From: Linderina pennispora
Taxonomy: Eukaryota; Kickxellomycota; Kickxellomycetes; Kickxellales; Kickxellaceae
Direction: 5' to 3'
Assembly: GCF_002104995.1 (NCBI RefSeq)
Contig: NW_024468253.1
Location: 806,001 to 870,000 of the forward strand
Length of the DNA stretch: 64,000 nucleotides
The number at the start of each line of letters is the position of its first letter. Position 1 is the first letter of the stretch. Shown piece after piece: positions 43,865 through 54,802 of this stretch. The notes beneath the pieces are model-generated. The model was not told where the DNA came from, made no database searches, and worked only from the letters and a program-made list of their open reading frames with translations. The position numbers and the translations under genes are program-made.

Positions 43865-46800
43865 ACAGTGACAGAAAAGCCATGCAAAGTGACAAAGGGG
43901 GCAATAAAACCTGCATGTAACTTACCACTGGGACTCCCGGCAGCCACTGCTCCGGGTTTCGACATCTTGTTAATGGTGCGAATGAACGTGAAGAGCGCAA
44001 TCATCGCCGACTTGCGCGTGCTGTCCGAGTAGTGATCCAGCAGCTCAATCAGCTCGTTGGTCGTGGCCTCAAGATACGGCAGGAAGCCCGAGCCAGTGCT
44101 GGCAAACAGCTCGCCGGCGGCATCTGCAGCAACCTCCTTCTCATCGGCAATAGCGGTGCTGACATTAAAGTCAGCGTCATCCTCCTCATCCATATCCTCG
44201 GATGTCTGGGTGAACCCAAACGCCGAGGACTCGTCCGCCTTGAACGTGCGGATCAGATGGGGCGCAATGAACTGCAGGTACTGCGAGAACTCATCCTTGA
44301 ACACCCTGCTCATGACGCCAAAGTAGCAGAAGCCACAGTCACGCATGTTGGACGACTCGATCTCCATGCCCTCAAGAGCCAGCTTCATGGTCTCCTCCAG
44401 ATGCGGGCGGAACGCGTCCTTGCCGACGCCCTCGGCCAGCGTGCCCGCCGTATCAGTAGCGACACCGCGCAGAGCCAGGACATCATCGCCGGTCAGCGCC
44501 ATCGCCTGCTTGACGCGCTTCACGACCTCGTCAAAGTACGGCGCAAAGTCCTCACCTGACGAGTGCGCAGCGCTACCAATAGCCGCCAGCGCAATCGGCT
44601 TGACCTCAATCGAGCCCGAGTCCAGAAGCACCACAAGGCGCTCCATCAGCTGCGGCAGGTACTGCTTGATCGCTTCGCCCAGGCCCTCCAGAATCGCCTC
44701 GAGCGCGCTGCACGCGTACTTTACAATCTCCATGGTGCCGTCGTTCAGAAGGCCAAAGATCAAGGGCACAAGCTTTTGGTGGTACTCGGCGATCTCGTCG
44801 CTCAGCTCGTCGGCAATGCAGCCCAGAGCCATGCAGGAGGCACGGCGCACGCGCGTGTCGGGGATCACCCAAGCCGGCACAGATCAGAGTAACAATGTCA
44901 CCGGTCTGTGAGCGCACAAAGTCGACACAGCCGTCGATGGTGATCTATGGCAGCAAAAGCATTGTATACGAATCAGTGACATGATGTAGGTCTGTTATGA
45001 AATAAACAATACCAGCGGTACACAGGGTGATCGTGGCTCATGCCACGCGCACTTCTGCCCCCGTCGCTAGTGATCGGAAGTCTTACTGGCTTCGTGTATG
45101 TGAAGAAAAGCATATCAACAACCATGGCTGATCACGAATTCTTTTGTCTTAAAAAGGGAATTGTGGGTGGGTGACACTGTTTTCCACAGCGAACTCTGGT
45201 GCACTCTAGAAAGCAGGAGTGGGAGGCATGGCAGGTGGGGGAAGAGACACCATCACCACATCCGCAAATTGCATTATGGCGTGCATATGTAAACCTGTTT
45301 ATTTCAGGCACGTGTCGACAGGTGAAAAGCGCCATGTACGCGTCATACTCCGCTTTTTTTACTCACAAATCCAAGGCTACGGCCTCCACTCCCAGTTTAG
45401 AACAGAATTCAAGCAGCAGCAGCAATGGGGGATGCGCTTTCCCACCGCTCGGCAATTGGCGAGCAGCGGACAGCGTGACATAGGGGCACATGCAGCCGAC
45501 TTTGGCATAGGTGTAGTGCATGAGAAACAGCGGTTCGGCAACAACAAAAAGGCACGGGGCGACATGGTTGAAAAAGAGCCGATCATGTGTGGGCATTTCC
45601 AGACGCTAATTACTTATTGTGGCAATAGCCTGCACCGCGCACGGCCTCTCCGCTCACCCCGCAATTTACATGTGGAACACAGGGGGATCGATTGCCAAGA
45701 AGGATGCCATCGTCTATCATCGTAGGCAAATCCGCAGCCACATACCGAGCCTATCACCCCTCGATGACATGTGTGATCGGAGGACGCCTTTGCGGGACCG
45801 CTGACAACAAATGGAGCCGGGCGAGTGACAAGAACACGGATGACAAATGTAGCACCCTTCGGCATCTCTGAGTATATCAGCTGGACAGCGCCTAGGCGTC
45901 CGCTTCTCCGTGAAGGGAAAACGCAAGCACAAAACAGCGGTGGCATTTTTCCACTTCCACCCAACTCCACTTGGCTGCTGTCAGCAGGCGCGGGACGTGG
46001 GATGGCATTTGGACATGCATAGATTTCAGCGAGTACTTACGGCTAAACTGAGCATGGCGCCCTTGCGGAACATCGGGTCAGCGTTTTGCATGTACTGGAG
46101 CACGAGGTTGATCACCGTCGGGAACACTTGCTGCGGTGGAAGGCTGGTCGACAGCATGTTCAGGACACGTAGGGCAACCTATCGGGGTGTGAAAAAAGTA
46201 CACAGATCGCTTCAGATCAGCAACGCCAGAAAGGACACTACTCGAACTTGCCGAGTGACATGTATGCCGCAATAAGCAAAACCTGCTACGTAGAGAAAAC
46301 AAGGCAGGGAAAGCTCATTCGCTGTGCCATGTCCGGGAAGGGACATCAATGCACAGTTGGCGAGCTGCAGTTGCCGCAACGCTCTGGCGGTTTTCGCACA
46401 TTCATATCATGCAATGAGCAAAAAGGGTAGGGAGCGACGACAAATGCGGTGGCATATGACCAAAAATCCATGTCAGGCTCCTTTCTGCCGTTGTCTGGTT
46501 TATGAGCAGGGTTTGCCACCCATGACGGAAGCCATTCCAGACATGGCAGGGAATCATCTGATGCAGGCCACTGCCCTAGAACAGACACACGAAGGAAAAG
46601 GAGGCTTTTGATAGGACATCCCGGCACTGTGTGTTCAAGTTTCCTTCTACCTACCCTGGAAGGCGAATCCTCGTCGGTGTCAACTGGGTCCTCCTCAGTC
46701 GTGATAGGGAACATCTGCTCAATCAGCGGCTGCACGATCTTGAGCTTCTGCATGCGGCCGCGCTTGCTACAACATGGAATGTCGGTCAGTGGGTGTCAGT

Positions 46801-48252
46801 CCCTGGTACCTCTTGATTCGCTAGAGACATAGTGCTGGTCTTCTTTTCATGCAATGGCTGATACACATTGCTGGGGAGGGGAGCAAGGGCGCCGTGTAGG
46901 AGCGCATTGTCAGAGGCCCTGTCACGTAGCAACACCTGCTTCGAATGCATAAACCTGATATCAACTGCATCCAACGCAACTTTGCCTTCCGGTGCCGGCA
47001 AGAGAAATGAAGGGAGGGGGAGCAAAAGAACAATGGCCCTGATACGCGCTCACCGGAGGATTTGGCCAAAAATGGAAGTAAGCGAATGAAAAGACGCAGG
47101 ACAGAAGTCGGGAACACATACGACCAGCAGCGCACATTCTGTGCACATCCAACAATCGCCAGTCCTTTCATATATGCAAGCAGGCAGCATACAATGGTGA
47201 GGGATAAAATGAAAACACCCCCGCCAACCTGCATGCCTTCTTCGCCAATAGCAGCTGGATAGGTGTTACACGGGTACAGGCCAGAGAGATGGTACTTACT
47301 AGGTAGCTGTCCACACCAAAAAGTTGAGGGCCATGATGCGCAGAGTGTCCTCAAGATCGGTGTTGGTGCCGACGCTGATGCTGAATTGGAATCAGCTCGC
47401 TGAAATGGCGGTTGAGCAGCGGAGTCTCCAGCAGCAGCATGCCGTTGAACACCTCGAAGCACTTGCTCGCCGAGTCCTCGTCCCCAGTCGCCAGGCACTT
47501 TTGCAACACCTGTGCCATGGCGGGCACCAGACCCTGGAAGGTCTTGATCGCCACCTGCTCTCCGGGCTCAATGAACTCGGCAACCTTGCCCAGCGCCTCA
47601 ACAGTGGTGACCTGGACCACCAGGCTCTCTGGATCGTTGACGAGCTTGGAGAACAGGCCAAACAGGTGCTCCAGATGCTCAATCATCGTATCGGCGATAG
47701 TCTCGAAACAGTGAGTCGAGGACATAGACACCAATTTCACGATGGGCTGCGACGTTGCTCTGGCAGCACTGATACAGGAACTGGATCAGGTTACCCCACT
47801 TTTGGTTCGGGATATCGATCTTGGCAATCGACGAGATGACGCGTGCCAGGCCGTGGCGCGTCAGGTCATTCTGCTCCTCGACAATCATCTTCAAGACCAT
47901 CTCGCGGATCTGCTCGGTAGTCGCGTCATCGACCGAGTCCCATTGCGCGGTGATCTGCTTGCGCAGCTCAACCACAGCCAGCTGGCGGATCTGCCACTGC
48001 TCGTTGTCCTTGGCGATACTCAAAGAGGGCCGGAATGCACACTGGCTTGCTGTAAAACTGCTGCTTCAGGCTGTTTGTCGCCTGCTGGATCGTGGAGGTA
48101 TCGGTCGCAGACACCAGGGTCTGCAGAACCTCCTGAAGTCCGCTGTAGTACTGGGGCTAATGTTTCGCGAGGAGAAATAGTGCCTTGAGCTGAATGGCAT
48201 GTGTGCATTTGCGGAAATGCGCTGGCTGGCGGCGTCTGGTACTTACGTCCAT
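39560..48252 (-). CDS. KAP123: Importin beta family karyopherin Kap123 / importin-4
   Basis: A HEAT-repeat nuclear import receptor; in yeast Kap123 imports ribosomal proteins and histones. Eleven exons: 48252-48247 (only Met-Asp), 48156-47300, 46766-46655, 46178-46041, 44944-43926, 43101-43016, 42933-42860, 41981-41749, 41668-41573, 40664-40311 and 39664-39560. All joins have GT/AG ends and agree in phase once small errors are allowed for. Key blocks are PQYYSGLQEVLQTLVSAT, QWQIRQLAVVELRKQI, RIMALNFLVWTA, RRASCMALGCIADELSDEI, FAPYFDEVVKRVKQAM, NMRDCGFCYFGVMSRVF, an acidic insert (DEDDEEEELVDEDELAE), DNAAGCVARLI and the end SRQYLSSL. About 1,050 aa, full length. Five +1 insertions are visible (about 48022, 47703, 47386, 44862 and 43101). 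Ten introns, six of them 476-1,096 bp, make this gene unlike its neighbours. Confidence 0.9.
42975..42984. repeat. G10 homopolymer in KAP123 intron 6
   Basis: Ten consecutive G on plus within the 82-bp intron 42934-43015. Length is unreliable in most sequencing chemistries. Confidence 0.8.
43833..43862. repeat. (CAG)10 trinucleotide repeat in KAP123 intron 5
   Basis: Ten perfect CAG units on plus (CTG in the transcript) inside the 824-bp intron 43102-43925, about 60 nt after the 5' splice site. Confidence 0.95.
44945..46040 (-). other. Longest KAP123 intron (intron 4, 1,096 bp)
   Basis: Donor GTAAGT at 46040 after LSLA and acceptor CCATAG ending at 44945 before ITIDGCVDFV. Phase 0 on both sides. 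I looked on both strands for a nested gene or box C/D snoRNA pattern and found none I can support. Confidence 0.8.
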
Positions 48253-48686
48253 AGTCAATAAGGTGTTTCTGGTGCAAGATAGAGATACGACTGCAAGCTA
48301 GAAGGCAGAGAAATGGGCGGGGAAAGGAGGGGCTAGAATGTTTTGTTGTCGGGGTTGCCCAAAAGGATGCAGCACCAGCGTCGGCAATCGGGAAAAAAAT
48401 GCTGATCTGGCATATAAACTTTTGCTAATTGATCAGCACGCGGCATGACTGCCACCGTCCGCAGAATCAAGCCAGATTTTTGCTGGCAGGCAAGTGCCGA
48501 AAGACAAGCTGATGGTGAGACGCTGCTCGGCGACTCGCTGATAGTCAGTTACTTTATCGCTTCTAAAAGGGACACTTTCTCTTGGCACACCCGCCGTTTC
48601 GGCTTCTCTCTTTATCTTTCTTTGCTTTTCCCATACACGCTACAAAAACCTGCTTAGTAAAGTCCACATACTAATTAGAACGGAAA
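48253..48686. promoter_or_regulatory. Shared divergent promoter KAP123 / TOM70
   Basis: 434 bp between opposite starts. There is a C/T-rich leader at 48580-48650 before TOM70. No obvious TATA box. Confidence 0.4.
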
Positions 48687-50495
48687 ATGTCGGAAGCTCC
48701 TGTTGACAAGTCTGCACAACAATCGGCGTCGCTGCTCGAGAAGCTGAATCTGAGCGAACGGAGCTGGAAGTTCTACGCTGCGGCAGCTATTCCGCCAGCA
48801 GTCGTGGCAGGCCTTGCGCTCTGGTACTACTCGTCGGGCAGCCCCAAGGCCGAGCCCAAGAAGGATGAGAAGAAGAAGAGGAAGAACAGGAAGAACAAGA
48901 AGTCGTCCAAGTCGGCTGCTGAGCAGGGTACCCCGAAGGAGGCTGCTGCTGAGGCCGAGGACGTCAAGGCATCGACAACCACCGTAGGTGGCGACGAGGA
49001 GAGTCCCGAGAAGCTGACAGACGCGCAGATCGCGGCGCTCGACAAGGAGGCGAAGAAGAAGCTGGCGCAGTCGCTGAAGACGCGTGGCAACAAGTTCTTC
49101 ATGGCGAAGCGGTTCCCAAAGGCAATTGAGATGTACACGCAGGCTCTGCGGTTCGACGAGGACCCGGTGTTCCTCTCGAACCGCGCTGCGTGCTATGCGG
49201 CGAGCGAGGAGAACGACAAGGTGATCGAGGACTGCACGAGAGCGCTGGAGCTGGAGCCGCGCTACGTCAAGGCTCTGATGCGCCGGGCGCAGGCATACGA
49301 GAACATTGATCGGTTCCGCGACTCGCTGTACGACTTCACGACCGCATGCATCCTGGAGGACTTCAAGAACAACCTGGCGTCGACGTCTGCTGAGCGGGTG
49401 CTGAAGAAGCTGGCCGAGTCAGGAGGCACGCGAGCGCGTGGAGAAGCGCGAGCCGCGGACTCCCGTCGGTGTCGTTTATTAGCGGGTACCTGAACTCGTT
49501 CCGCGACAACGGCACGGTGGCCGAGGGCGAGGAGCTGAGCGAGGCGGATGCGCTGTACAATGCGGCGCTGGAGCTTATTGCTGAGCAGCAGTACCAGAAG
49601 GCGATTGAGTCGATTGACACGGCTATTGCCACGATCGAGGAGAGCGGTGCCTGAGGGCGTGCAGCGCGCCGACGACATCTACAGTCTGCGCGGCATGTTC
49701 AACTTCCTGAAGAGCAACCTGGACCAGGCCATCGCTGACCTGGACAAGGCCCTCGAGATCAACCCGAAGCACGTGCGCAGCTTCCTGCGCAAGGCGAACC
49801 TGTTCACGGAGAAGAAGGAGCTGGACGAGGTTCAGCGCCAGCTGGATCTTGCAGCGGCTACGGACGCCGAGAACGCCGAGGTGTTCTTCCAGAAGGGCCA
49901 GGTGCACTTCCTCAAGCAGGAGTTTGCTGAGGCTGCGGCGGACTACACGAAGGCGGCCGAGCTCGACGAGAACTTTGTGTACCCGCGCATCCAGCTGGGC
50001 GTGGTGCAGTTCAAGGTGGGCCAGATTGAGGAGGCCATGCGCACGTTCAACGCGGCAATGGACAAGTTCCCGACGCGCAGCGACCTGTACAACTACTATG
50101 GTGAGGTGCTGGCCGAGCAGGGCGGCTCTGACAGCGCCATCAAGGCGTTCGAGAAGGCTGTGGAGCTCGACAGCAAGAACCCGCTGCCGTACGTGAACCA
50201 GGCCATTGCGCTGTTCCAGTCGTCGGGCGACGCTGACAAGGCACTGACGCTGATCCGCGACGCGCTCAAGGTCGACTCCGAGTGCGAGCTGGCGGTGGCG
50301 GCGCTGTCGCAGATCTATCTGCAGCTGGGCATGTTTGAGGAGAGCCTGGCCATGCTGCGCCGGGCTGTCGACCTGGCCAAGTCGGAGGAGGAGATGATCT
50401 CGGCCATCACCTTCCGCGAGACCACCGCTGCCCAGTTCCGCTTCATGCGCGAGCACCCGGAGCTGCTGTCCAAGATGATGGGCGCCATGATGTAA
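48687..50495 (+). CDS. TOM70: Mitochondrial import receptor Tom70
   Basis: An outer-membrane receptor for carrier precursors and Hsp70/Hsp90-bound clients. The N-terminal anchor (WKFYAAAAIPPAVVAGLALW, residues ~29-48) is followed by a Lys-rich cytosolic linker. Then comes a TPR clamp (RGNKFFMAKRFPKAIEMYTQAL, SNRAACYAA, RALELEPRYVKALMRRAQAYE) and the C-terminal TPR array (SLRGMFNFLKSNLDQAIADL, AEVFFQKGQVHFLKQEFAEA, NPLPYVNQAIALFQ, SQIYLQLGMFEESLAML). A family-type insert (FISGYLNSFRDN) lies between. Three +1 changes (about 49427, 49465 and 49648) break the frame. The restored length is close to 600 aa, as in other Tom70 proteins. The stop is at 50493-50495. Confidence 0.95.
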
Positions 50496-50766
50496 ACCGC
50501 TTCGCTTTCCCTTCCCTTTCTCACAAAAATTGAGCTTGAATTCTGATACCCAGCACTAGGACAGGTGGATCTGGCTGCAGCAAGCAATGCTTTTTCCAAG
50601 GAAATCATCTTGGCGATTCAGCGCTTGACAGCAGCCATGGTCGGCTCGGTTAAAGCACCGGCTGGAATTTTATTTCGCTCATAAACGTGGGCAGCGCAAC
50701 TGCTCTTCTAACCTCCTCTCGACAGCTTGCTCTTCTAATTTCCTTTTTTTCTTTCGCATTTATACG

Positions 50767-52855
50767 ATGGAGTCGTTACGCCAGAAACAGATTGGTACGC
50801 GTTTGGTCCTTACATTCTAGCAGCAGCATTTGGCTCAAATGCCCATCTGCACTAATACAATGCCTCTCTGTAGCTGCGCTGCTGCGTATGCTCCATTTGA
50901 ACGAGCAACCGCCGGCAATTGACGAGCAAAAGGCCGACGACGGGTCGAACCAGCCGATATGGAAGGTTCTGATATTCGACAAGTTCTGCCAGGACATTGT
51001 GTCGACAGTGCTGCGCGTCAACGACCTGCGCGACAACGGCGTCACAGTGCATATGCTCCTGGAGTCGCAGCGGTCGTCCATCCCCGATGTGCCTGCAATC
51101 TACTTTGTGCAGCCCAAGCCTGAGAACATCAGGCTGCTGACTGCAGACATGGCCAAGGACCTGTACGAGCTGTACTATATCAATTTTTCGTCCTCGCTGC
51201 CACGCACCCTGCTGGAGGACCTGGCGGTGCAGACAACGGCATCGGGCACGTCCCATCAGATCGCACAGGTGTATGACCAGTACCTGGACTTTGTGTGCCC
51301 CGAGGAAAACATGTTCTCGCTGCATTTCCCTGACACATTCGAGGCGATACACAATCCGGCCATGACGGACACAGCAATGACAGCACTGATCGATAAGATC
51401 GTGTCGGGTCTGTTCTCGGTGCTGCTGACGCAAAAGGTTGTGCCAACGATCTGTGCGCCACGCGGCAACGCAGCCGAGATGGTCGCAACGCGCCTTGACG
51501 CCAAGCTTCGCGAGCATGTTATGAACAGCAAACACAATCTGTTTGCAGAAGGCGATGACGACGTGGTGGCGCAGAGCCGTCGGCCCTGTGCTGGTTATTC
51601 TTGGACCGCGACCTGGATCTGGGCAGCATGCTGGTGCACTCGTGGACGTACCAGTCGCTAGTGCACGACGTATTCGATATCAACCTGAGCCAAGTCACGT
51701 TCGACCAGACCGATGATGCTGGCCGCACAACAAAGAAGTCGTACGATCTCAATGTCAGCGACACCTTCTGGGCGAACAACGCTGCCCTGCCATTCCCCGA
51801 GGTCGCCATCAACATTGACGAAGCGTCGAATGCGTTCAAGCGTGAGGCCGAAGAGATCACGCGCATGGGCGGCGTTTCTTCGCTCGACGAGGTAACGAAC
51901 CTCGACATGGGCGCCAGCACCAAGCAGCTGCAGAAAGCCATCACGTCGCTGCCCGAGCTGACAGCACGCAAGACGTCGATTGACATGCACATGAACATTG
52001 CCACGGCACTGCTGAATGTGATCAAGGAGCGGCAGCTCGATGTTGCTGTTCCAGCTCGAAGACCAGCTGGGCCGCCAGACCAAGGCGACAATTCTCGAGG
52101 CGATCAACGACCCCGAGAAGAAGGACGCAGCAGACAAGCTAAGGCTGTTTGTGCAGTTTTTGCTGGCCAACGAGCAGCTGCGCCAGACTGATATCGAAGA
52201 GCTGGAGGCGGCGCTGAAGAACGCTGGCTGCGATATGGCACCGGTCGAATACATCACCAAGCTGCGCAACCTGAGCAAGGTCGCGTCATCAGTATCGTCG
52301 CCCAGCGTCAACGCCAACAGTGCTGGCCTTGGCTCCGGTGGGGCTGGATCCAGCGACCTGTTGGGAAAGTTCTCGTCTATCGGCAACCGTCTGACTGGCC
52401 TCACAGACAACTCGAGCATTGGCAGCATCTTCTCTGGTGTGCGCAATCTCTTGCCGTCGCGCAAGCAGCTGCCAGTCACCCGGATTGTTGAGGCAGCCAT
52501 GGGCGGAACTCCACGGGCCTCGGCATCGGCATGCGGTCCGCAGCTAGCTCCGTTGTCGGTGGAAACAGCAGCTCAGCAATGCGCATGGTCGAGGACTTTG
52601 TCCACTTTGACCCCAAGCAGGCGCGGCGCGGAACTGGCCGGCTCAAACGGCGTGCGGACTGGCAGAGGGAGCCACGACAGTGCTGCACAGGAAGCCATCG
52701 TGTTTGTTGTTGGCGGCGGCAATTACGTCGAGTACCAGAACCTAACCGAGTTCGCCCAGCGGTCGACGCCGCACAAGAACATCGTGTACGGCTCCACCGA
52801 TATCGTCAACTCGAAGCGCTTCCTGGAGCAGCTCGCGCGACTCAACCAGAACTAG
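50767..52855 (+). CDS. SLY1: Sec1/Munc18 protein Sly1 (SCFD1)
   Basis: Sly1 chaperones SNARE assembly in ER-Golgi transport. Exon 1 (50767-50794) encodes MESLRQKQI; after a 79-bp intron, exon 2 starts at 50874. Family blocks are [99 protein letters not shown] with [10 protein letters not shown], and the C-terminal [13 protein letters not shown] and [19 protein letters not shown]. Frame changes occur at about 51583, 51596, 52040, 52500 and 52620. All but one are +1, and two fall within 15 bp of each other in a conserved block. The stop is at 52853-52855. About 670 aa when restored. Confidence 0.93.
50795..50873 (+). other. Intron of SLY1
   Basis: GTACGC donor after the ninth codon, ACTAAT at 50851-50856 and the TCTGTAG acceptor. 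Splicing gives [14 protein letters not shown], the conserved Sly1 start. Confidence 0.85.
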
Positions 52856-52908
52856 AAGCATTCCAATCTATTTTCGTTATTCACCAGCAACCAAAAATGG
52901 CATGAAAT

Positions 52909-54201
52909 TTAGAGGGCAGCAATGATCTCGTCGACCTTGGCCATGCCGTTACCGGCAGCGTGGGCAGCCTCAATGCCGGTGCGAGCAGCAACCAGGGCGT
53001 CCAGATCGTGGATGCCGGCAATGATCTTGTCGAGCTTCTCGGAGGCAGCACCGATCTCGGCAGCCGACGGGGTCGCGCCGGCAGCGACAAAGTACGCGCT
53101 GTTCTTGAACAGAACCTTGAGCGCGCGCTGCTCCTTCTTGAGCTGCTTGTGGGCCGCCTGGCGCTGCTTCTTGAGCTCCTCGGCGTTGGCCGCCTCAGCC
53201 TCAGCCGCCTTCTTGGCAGCCTCCTCGGCAGCCTTCTTGGTCTCAGCCGCCTTGCGCTCCTCCTCCATGCGCGCGTTCTTCTTGGCGTTGCGCTTCGTCT
53301 TGTCCTCCTCCTTGAACTTGGCCATGCGCGGATCGCACTTCAGCGCCTGGTCGACAAGGGTGCGGATGCGGTGGTTGTCCTCCTTCTTGTGCTGGGCGCG
53401 CTCCTTGCGGTTCTTGCCCTCGATCCAGCGCTTGTCATCGCGGTTGCCTCCACCATCGACGTCCTCCTTGTCGAGGTACTCGAACGAGCGCCACGAGTCA
53501 AAGGCATACCAGAACTCGTAGAACGACTCGACCTCGGCACGCTCCGTATCCATAGCACCGAGCTGCGGCACCGGCTGCTTGTTGGAGAACTGTCCCTCGC
53601 GCTCAAACACGGGGCCGTAGATCTCGAAGAAGTCGCCCTTGGCCTTGGCATTGGGAATCTCCGTGGACACCTCAGGGTCGACCGAGTCGAACTGGCGGCG
53701 CTTGATCGGATCAGTCAGGATCTCAAACGCCTTCTGGATGCACTTGAAGAAGCCGTCATCGTTGGCATTGCCCTGAGCAGCCTTCTTGTCAGGGTGGTGG
53801 CGCAGCACCTTGCGGCGGTGGCCCTTGATGATATCATCAAGGGTCGCACGGTAGCGCAGCTTCGAGAGTCCGAGAACCGCGTAGTGATCCTGCTCCTTCC
53901 AGTCCTTGGGGTCCATCTCGAGCATCTCCTCGGTCTCCTCCTCGTCGTCCTCGTCGTCGAGGTCCGCCGAGGCGGTGTTGGCAGCAGCAGCCGCCGCATG
54001 CTCGGCGTGTGCCTTCAGGTGGTCATCCAGCGAGCCATCCGCGCTCTTGGAGAGGTGGCTACGGTAGTGCTGCACGTAGACACCGACAGCGCTCAGGAAG
54101 CGCTCCTCGGGAGTGGTGATCGCCGAGTGCACCTTGGTATCAGCAGGGGCAGTAGCCGGGGCAGCGGTAAGGGTAATCTCGAACGGGACGTCAGCAGTCA
54201 T
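52909..54201 (-). CDS. ZUO1: Ribosome-associated J-protein zuotin
   Basis: Intact 430-aa frame from ATG 54201 (MTADVPFEITL). Zuotin joins Ssz1 as the ribosome-associated complex and stimulates Ssb-type Hsp70 at the tunnel exit. The J-domain carries the catalytic HPD (RHHPDKKAAQG, about 53800) after DHYAVLGLSKLRYRAT. The zuotin-homology region follows (KGDFFEIYGPVFEREGQF, FYEFWYAFDSWRSFEYLDKED, KERAQHKKEDNHRIRTLVDQA). A long charged helix comes next (KKNARMEEERKAAETKKAAEEA) and a C-terminal four-helix bundle (FFVAAGATP-like FVAAGATPSAAEIG). It lacks the SANT repeats of the animal DNAJC2/MPP11, as in fungal Zuo1. It converges with SLY1 with 53 bp between stops. Confidence 0.95.
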   Translation of the reverse strand: MTADVPFEITLTAAPATAPADTKVHSAITTPEERFLSAVGVYVQHYRSHLSKSADGSLDDHLKAHAEHAAAAAANTASADLDDEDDEEETEEMLEMDPKDWKEQDHYAVLGLSKLRYRATLDDIIKGHRRKVLRHHPDKKAAQGNANDDGFFKCIQKAFEILTDPIKRRQFDSVDPEVSTEIPNAKAKGDFFEIYGPVFEREGQFSNKQPVPQLGAMDTERAEVESFYEFWYAFDSWRSFEYLDKEDVDGGGNRDDKRWIEGKNRKERAQHKKEDNHRIRTLVDQALKCDPRMAKFKEEDKTKRNAKKNARMEEERKAAETKKAAEEAAKKAAEAEAANAEELKKQRQAAHKQLKKEQRALKVLFKNSAYFVAAGATPSAAEIGAASEKLDKIIAGIHDLDALVAARTGIEAAHAAGNGMAKVDEIIAAL

Positions 54202-54802
54202 TTTATGTTTTATCGTTCCGAAAGAAATAGAAGACGAAGAAGCAAAAGAGCGGTTTGGGTTCCAAAAAAATTTTGGTTGTCTTGCTCTTGATAAAAAAAA
54301 GCAAAGACGCTGCCTTTGCTGATACGCTAATCGAGGATTATATGTCCAATTAGCGACAGCACAGGACTGCATATGTGACATGCTTAAGTAAATTAAAAGC
54401 GAGGCTATTGGGAGCAGTCGACAAGTACATGTAGTTTACCCAAGATATGCAAGGCTTGGTATCACCAGCTACAACGATTACTGCTATATCCGAAAAATAT
54501 TCTCCTATTTCAATTGCAACTGCTCTATGGCCCTCTATTAGGACGCTGACTGTCGATATTAGCCCCAGAACACCAAAATCACTCTGCGCTACCATGGTCC
54601 AAACGGAACACACAAACGAACCCAAACACACCGGCCAACCCACCCCTTTTCCCTCAGCTGTTTTCCGAATAGTCTTTGTGTATATTGTCTATGAGCTCTT
54701 ACACCTTTGAGGTTTAACACATACAACTATAAGCTAGCATCTCCCATGCCATTACCTTTTGCATCCAAAAAAAGTGTAATATTGTGTATTAATTATCAGC
54801 TA
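54202..54802. other. Intergenic, 600 bp, between ZUO1 and the MFS gene
   Basis: ZUO1 promoter on the right edge of that gene, with A/T-rich runs (54265-54300). No gene is visible. Confidence 0.45.

Noticed and set aside
44945-46040. Nested snoRNA or small gene in the longest KAP123 intron
   Set aside because: No paired C and D boxes or H/ACA arrangement recognisable by eye on either strand; short frames lack coding character.
52960-54291. 443-codon plus-strand open frame
   Set aside because: Lies antisense to the intact zuotin gene. Its Leu/Arg-rich content is the reverse-frame shadow of a Glu/Lys/Ala-rich protein.
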